Shown one piece after another: positions 7,512 to 10,948 of a DNA stretch of 10,948 nucleotides. Numbering within the stretch: position 1 is the first letter of the stretch; each line of letters begins with the position of its first letter. The notes beneath the pieces were generated by a model, which saw only the letters and a program-made list of their open reading frames with translations, had not been told where the DNA came from and ran no database searches. Location of the stretch: positions 1-10,948 of the forward strand of contig JACCTF010000992.1 of assembly GCA_013812565.1 (NCBI GenBank), in the 5' to 3' direction. A program made the position numbers and the translations under genes. This stretch comes from Pyrinomonadaceae bacterium. GTDB lineage: Bacteria > Acidobacteriota > Blastocatellia > Pyrinomonadales > Pyrinomonadaceae.

Positions 7512-7895
7512 TTAATCAATTTGATATGTTGCGACGCTGGTTGGCGTCTCGAAGCAGCGGACTTTGTAAACTTGGACGCGCTCATCTGTGACGCGCGAAG
7601 CGAGGCGGTCGAGAAAGTATCTGGCGAGATTCTCCGCCGATGGATTCAACTCTTCATCAAACGGCGGCAGTTCGTTGATGTTGCGGTGATCCAGATAGTG
7701 CACGACTTCATCGGCTGCCGCTTTCAATTCGCCGAAATCGACGAGCAACCCAATGTTGTCTAGTTCGCGACCACGCGCGTAAATCTCTATTTTGTAGTTA
7801 TGCCCGTGCAGGTTCTCGCACTTTCCCTTGTAGCCGCGCAACTGGTGCGCGCTTGAAAAGTTGCGTTCAATCATTACTTCAAAGTACCCGGCCAT
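7512..7895 (-). CDS. queD: 6-carboxytetrahydropterin synthase QueD (6-PTPS family)
   Basis: QueD converts dihydroneopterin triphosphate to 6-carboxy-5,6,7,8-tetrahydropterin, the second step of queuosine/7-deazaguanine synthesis, in the cytoplasm. The 127-residue product shows the zinc histidines H17 (FSSAHQL), H30 and H32 (LHGHNY), the catalytic Cys C26 in CENLHGH, DFGELK (53-58), the D69-H70 pair in LDHRNIN, and E116 near the C-terminus, which binds the pterin. Length fits bacterial QueD. ATG 7895 is chosen because it precedes the conserved fold directly and has AAAAAGG (7907-7913) 11 bases upstream. The frame stays open to 8048, but that extension overlaps the DinB-fold gene and resembles no QueD. 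An internal Met at 7874 is an alternative. No other queuosine gene is in the window. PTPS-II-like roles in other pterin pathways cannot be fully excluded. Confidence 0.9.
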   Translation of the reverse strand: MAGYFEVMIERNFSSAHQLRGYKGKCENLHGHNYKIEIYARGRELDNIGLLVDFGELKAAADEVVHYLDHRNINELPPFDEELNPSAENLARYFLDRLASRVTDERVQVYKVRCFETPTSVATYQID

Positions 7896-7940
7896 CTGTT
7901 TCTGTACCTTTTTACTCGCCTGATGTTTGGATATAAAACT

Positions 7941-7969
7941 ACAATAGCCTGAGCTGCCTGCTCTATCAA
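7941..7969 (-). promoter_or_regulatory. Candidate sigma-70-type promoter of queD
   Basis: On the minus strand TTGATA (7969-7964) and TATTGT (7946-7941) are separated by exactly 17 bases, ending 45 bases before the queD ATG. The -35 matches consensus at five of six positions and the -10 at four of six. The -35 lies across one copy of a 14-bp tandem duplication. The placement in the 94-base gap after the DinB-fold gene suggests queD is at least partly transcribed on its own. Confidence 0.4.
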
Positions 7970-7983
7970 TGCCTGCTCTATCA
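7955..7983. repeat. 14-bp direct repeat, period 15
   Basis: The sequence tgcctgctctatca occurs perfectly at 7955-7968 and again at 7970-7983, one base apart. It lies between the DinB-fold gene stop (7990) and queD. It may be a recent slippage duplication, or two copies of a regulator site overlapping the candidate -35. Confidence 0.75.
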
Positions 7984-7989
7984 GAGATG

Positions 7990-8604
7990 TCACTGACGTG
8001 GACGCGGCGGCCCACCAGTCGCACGCGCGGCGGTCCAGGGCGGGACAATACTGTTCATACGCGCATATGCAATCGACTGCCCTAAGTGTTCGTGCATGTG
8101 CGTTGCCATCGTGAAGAAGACGTCGCGGACGGTTGTGGCTCTGCCAAAGAACGTTGCCGGTTTGTCCAGGTCTGTCTCGGGCGTATTCATCGCTGCCTGC
8201 CGCACGTGATCGAAGGATTGTTTCAGCATCTCCACGACTTTCGTTTTGTCTGTGACTGTGCGTTCCATGTTGCGGTCAATCCCGGCTGGCGGCTTGGCGC
8301 CGACAAACTGCGGAATGAAGAAGTTGGCGACGGCCAAATGCATAAAAACTTCGCTCATAGAGCGGACTCCTTCGCCTGGTCGCCATGCGTACTTTTCCTG
8401 GGGCACGGCCTGCGCAAGATCAACATATTTCTTTTCCATATCGTCCAACTGCCGCATGAACTCGGCGCGAAACCCCGCCGCGGGCGTAGCTGTCGCGGGC
8501 GTGGCCGCAGTCTTCGGTGCTTGTGTGCTTTGAGCCGGCGTCAGAGCAGCACTGCCCATAACCAGCAGAGTCAGCAGCAGCGTATTCAACATTCTTCGTT
8601 TCAT
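7990..8604 (-). CDS. Exported DinB-fold protein, putative metal-binding
   Basis: The 204-residue protein begins with a signal peptide (KRR, hydrophobic 6-20, likely cleavage near TPA-QS at 24/25), followed by an Ala/Thr/Pro-rich linker (26-43). It then has a four-helix DinB-like domain (about 44-190). Candidate metal-binding histidines are H89 in VFMHLAVAN, and H169 and H173 in THMHEHLGQ; the H-x3-H arrangement plus a distant His is the usual DinB/YfiT triad. The PGEGVRSMSEV segment (76-86) is also typical. Family members include thiol transferases and uncharacterised proteins; the name does not imply DNA polymerase IV. Export to the periplasm is inferred. The substrate is unknown. GGAG at 8612-8615 lies seven bases before the ATG, and the gene starts 45 bases after the helicase gene, so they are probably co-transcribed. 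Confidence 0.85.
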   Translation of the reverse strand: MKRRMLNTLLLTLLVMGSAALTPAQSTQAPKTAATPATATPAAGFRAEFMRQLDDMEKKYVDLAQAVPQEKYAWRPGEGVRSMSEVFMHLAVANFFIPQFVGAKPPAGIDRNMERTVTDKTKVVEMLKQSFDHVRQAAMNTPETDLDKPATFFGRATTVRDVFFTMATHMHEHLGQSIAYARMNSIVPPWTAARATGGPPRPRQ

Positions 8605-8649
8605 ATTTGTTCTCCAATCGGGTTAATGGCTCGCTTTGTCAGCAGGGCG

Positions 8650-10638
8650 TTAAAAGGGCACCTCCGCAGTTTCCTGGCTTCGGTGGAAGATGCGCGCGAC
8701 CTCTTCAATGTCAGATGTAATGTGGCACGCGGGTAAACTTTCGAGAAACAATCTGCCGTAAGCTTTGGTGCGCAGACGCGGATCGAGCACGGCGAGCACG
8801 CCGCGATCCGTCTGGCTGCGGATCAAGCGACCCAAACCCTGCTTCAAAGCGATGATCGCTTGCGGCACGCTGTATTCATAGAAGCTTGATCCGCCCGCGT
8901 CGTCGATAAACCGTTGCTTGGCCGCGACGACCGGATCACTTGGCACAGCAAACGGCAGCTTGTCGATAATGACACATGACAGTTGATCACCGCGCACGTC
9001 GACTCCCTGCCAAAAGCTCGACGTGGCAAACAGCACCGCATTCGGTGTTTGGCGAAAGCGTTCAAGCAACCCGGCTTTCGATGCGCTGCCCTGCACCAAA
9101 CACGGGTAACCAACTTCGGCGGCAACCCGTTCGTAAAGCGCTTTCATTCCGGCAAAGCTGGTTGACAGCACAAAGGCGCGCCCCTGCGTGACCTCCAAAA
9201 TACTTATCACTTCGCCGGCCGCTCGCTCAGTCCACTGCGGCGAACGCGGATCAGGCATGAGCGGCGGCAGATACAGCACGGCTTGCTCTTGGTAATCAAA
9301 ACTTGACGGCGCAAGCAGCTCATCGGTTTCTTCAAATAGCCCGAGACGCTCGCGCACAAAGGCGAAGCTTCCGGCGCTGGCGAGCGTCGCGGAAGTCATC
9401 ACCACGGTCTCAACTTTCTCAAAAAGCTTATCCTGCAGCAGACTCGAAACGTCAATCGGCGTAGCGCGCAGGAAACGCCCCCGTCCACGCTGCTCTAACC
9501 AATAGACATAGCAACGGTCATCTCCGGCGACAATGAATTGAAGATTGAAACGCGCTTCGCGAATGCGGCGGACCATGTTCTCGACTTCCGGCGGTTGCTC
9601 GCGAAGCGCATCAAGCGTCGTCTCCACCCGACCGAGCGCGCCATCCAAAAGAAGGTATGCTTGCCCAAGCGCCGTGGCCTCGATCTCGCCGCTCGTTGTT
9701 CGACGAGCGAACGTGCCCGGCAACAAAGGAAAGCGCCCTTCTTCGCTGCCCTCCCCGCGCCCTTCACGGAAACCCATCCAAAACGCTTCGGCAAAACGGG
9801 CGACACGCGCCGCCGCTTTCATAAGATCACGATTAACGCTTACATCCGTGAGCGGCAACAGTTGAAGATCGCGCAGCAGATCTTCGATTTGATAACTCGA
9901 CACCTGCGCGCCGAAATACTCAGCCGCGATGTCCTCAATCAAATGCGCTTCATCGAAGATCACCGCCGAGTAATCAGGGATCACCTGCCCGTACTCGCCT
10001 CCACGCAAAGCGAGGTCGGCGAAGAACAAGTGGTGATTAACGATCACGATGTCGGCATCGGTCGCCATTTTTCTCATCCGTGTGATAAAGCACGGATCAA
10101 AGTCCGGGCATTTTTGGCCGAGACACGTTTCGGAGCGCGCGTCGATATGACGCCAGAAGGGAAGGTTTTCGGGGAGATATGTGAGTTCAGCGCGGTCACC
10201 GGTCGGCGAATCTCTGACCCAGCGGCGCACTTCATCAAAGTCATTTAGTTCAGTGAGGCTCTCAAGCACCGGCGAGCTTTCAGCTTTTTTTATGCGCTGC
10301 AAACACGCGTAATTACTTCTCCCCTTCATGTATGCGGCAGTGAATTTTCGAGGCAGCACGCGCTGCAGAAAAGGAACATCCTTCTCCATCAATTGTTCTT
10401 GCAGATTCTTCGTGCCCGTCGAGATGACGACGCGACTGCCGCGCGCCGTCGCTGCCGCGATTGCCGGAACAAGATACGCCAGAGTTTTGCCTGTTCCCGT
10501 GCCTGCTTCAACAATCAAGTGATGCTTATCTTCGAAAGCGCGCAAGACCGCTTCAGCCATCTGGACCTGGCCGGGCCGATACTCATAATCGGGGTGCGCC
10601 CGCGCAATCAATCCATTCAATCCGAAGATAGCTTCCAT
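8650..10638 (-). CDS. DinG/YoaA-family ATP-dependent DNA helicase (XPD-like, Fe-S)
   Basis: This superfamily 2 helicase unwinds DNA 5' to 3' and acts in repair or replication-conflict processing. Its 662 residues include a Q-motif region (YEYRPGQVQM, 18-27), Walker A AGTGTGKT (45-52) and the DEAH box (229-232). Four cysteines, C112, C172, C177 and C183, are placed as the [4Fe-4S] ligands of the XPD/DinG group. NHHLFF (201-206), motif III-like TSATLA (415-420), motif V WQGVDVRG (543-550) and motif VI QGLGRLIR (600-607) follow. No N-terminal exonuclease domain is present, unlike Firmicute DinG; the length is close to that of YoaA. I leave the symbol blank because DinG and YoaA cannot be separated by eye. 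ATG 10638 has no clear Shine-Dalgarno but lies directly before the fold. The Uma2-like gene ends 35 bases upstream on the same strand, and the DinB-fold gene follows. Confidence 0.94.
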   Translation of the reverse strand: MEAIFGLNGLIARAHPDYEYRPGQVQMAEAVLRAFEDKHHLIVEAGTGTGKTLAYLVPAIAAATARGSRVVISTGTKNLQEQLMEKDVPFLQRVLPRKFTAAYMKGRSNYACLQRIKKAESSPVLESLTELNDFDEVRRWVRDSPTGDRAELTYLPENLPFWRHIDARSETCLGQKCPDFDPCFITRMRKMATDADIVIVNHHLFFADLALRGGEYGQVIPDYSAVIFDEAHLIEDIAAEYFGAQVSSYQIEDLLRDLQLLPLTDVSVNRDLMKAAARVARFAEAFWMGFREGRGEGSEEGRFPLLPGTFARRTTSGEIEATALGQAYLLLDGALGRVETTLDALREQPPEVENMVRRIREARFNLQFIVAGDDRCYVYWLEQRGRGRFLRATPIDVSSLLQDKLFEKVETVVMTSATLASAGSFAFVRERLGLFEETDELLAPSSFDYQEQAVLYLPPLMPDPRSPQWTERAAGEVISILEVTQGRAFVLSTSFAGMKALYERVAAEVGYPCLVQGSASKAGLLERFRQTPNAVLFATSSFWQGVDVRGDQLSCVIIDKLPFAVPSDPVVAAKQRFIDDAGGSSFYEYSVPQAIIALKQGLGRLIRSQTDRGVLAVLDPRLRTKAYGRLFLESLPACHITSDIEEVARIFHRSQETAEVPF

Positions 10639-10673
10639 GAGTAAATCTTAAGAAGTTGTAGGGCTGACAATAT

Positions 10674-10948
10674 CTAAAGTGATTCGCCTTCACTGAACAG
10701 ATCATCGACCGGCATTCGCCATCCCGGCACGGCGGGTTCGGCATCGGCAATATCACCACGGATGAAAATCATTGGATGATCGGGATCATCCGCGTGATAA
10801 GCTTTCACCACATCATCGCTGAGCAGATCAACATCCCACACGTCGAGTGTTCCCGCTGCAAAGTACCCGGCACTCTTGCGCGCATCCGCCGCTCTGCTTT
10901 GATGCCATAATCATTCTCGCTTCTGATTTCAACGGCAAAGACAGGTGC
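10674..10948 (-). pseudogene. Uma2-family endonuclease, C-terminal part, apparent frameshift
   Basis: Reading leftward from the window edge, the first frame encodes APVFAVEIRSENDYGIKAE (10948-10892), the PD-(D/E)XK-like core of Uma2-family (DUF820) proteins, then shifts to nonsense with a TGA at 10805-10807. One base out of phase, from 10889, the family pattern resumes with ADARKSAGYFAAGTLDVWDV and runs through VPGWRMPVDDLF to a TAG at 10674-10676. A single missing base at about 10888-10892 would restore one continuous reading frame. The 5' part is outside the window. Uma2 proteins are putative nucleases, often in many copies per genome, with unclear roles. Either this copy is inactivated or the base is a sequencing or assembly error; the downstream part looks undecayed, which makes the lesion recent or artefactual. 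Confidence 0.82.

Noticed and set aside
7896..8048. N-terminal extension of QueD
   Set aside because: It would overlap the end of the DinB-fold gene, matches no QueD feature and runs through the 14-bp duplication; ATG 7895 gives the normal family length.
7990..8604. DNA polymerase IV reading of the name DinB
   Set aside because: The fold is the small metal-binding DinB/YfiT type with a signal peptide, unrelated to the polymerase sometimes also called DinB.
8086..8736. Plus-strand open frame of 216 codons
   Set aside because: It is antisense to the DinB-fold gene and the helicase 3' end; its Cys/His/Arg-rich composition is typical of shadow translation.
9538..10248. Plus-strand open frame of 236 codons
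   Set aside because: It is antisense to the conserved helicase gene (DEAH box and Fe-S cysteines are on the other strand), has no recognisable domain and is a shadow frame.

Overview
The window looks like a chromosomal segment of a free-living, moderately GC-rich Gram-negative bacterium. The closest stylistic match I recognise is Acidobacteriota of the Blastocatellia type. Grounds are the many signalling proteins, a secreted DinB-fold protein, a Uma2-family endonuclease, and intergenic debris built from heptanucleotide tandem repeats. This placement is an inference from style, not from a marker gene.

Layout: (1) 1-1110: heptamer repeats, then a plus-strand ABC-transporter ATPase with no permease in view; a hairpin spans its stop codon. 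(2) 1111-5038, minus strand: a signalling operon read right to left. It encodes a single-domain receiver (4649-5038), a stand-alone RsbRD_N-like sensor domain (4065-4589), and a membrane Cache-HAMP-PAS-PAS histidine kinase (1699-4068) joined to the previous gene by an ATGA overlap. A small single-pass membrane protein (1111-1620) follows, separated by a heptamer-repeat hairpin. (3) 5039-5250: divergent intergenic region. (4) 5251-7384, plus strand: a short histidine-kinase-like protein with a phosphoacceptor-type helix but a decayed ATP-binding domain, then an intact NtrC-type sigma-54 activator starting at a GTG codon, then a strong intrinsic terminator. (5) 7512-10948, minus strand: a Uma2-family nuclease fragment with an apparent one-base frameshift, a DinG/YoaA-type iron-sulfur helicase, an exported DinB-fold protein, and QueD.

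The most interesting part is the divergent signalling island at about 1700-7384. One arm has a full membrane kinase, a free receiver and a detached sensory domain. The other has a sigma-54 activator whose adjacent kinase-like partner seems unable to bind ATP. This suggests, as inference, that the activator is phosphorylated by another kinase, perhaps the one across the divergent promoter, with the kinase-like protein acting as a scaffold, phosphatase or phosphotransfer element. The other genes belong to known families. Several starts were moved from the longest possible ORF to better supported positions: 1620, 5996 and 7895.
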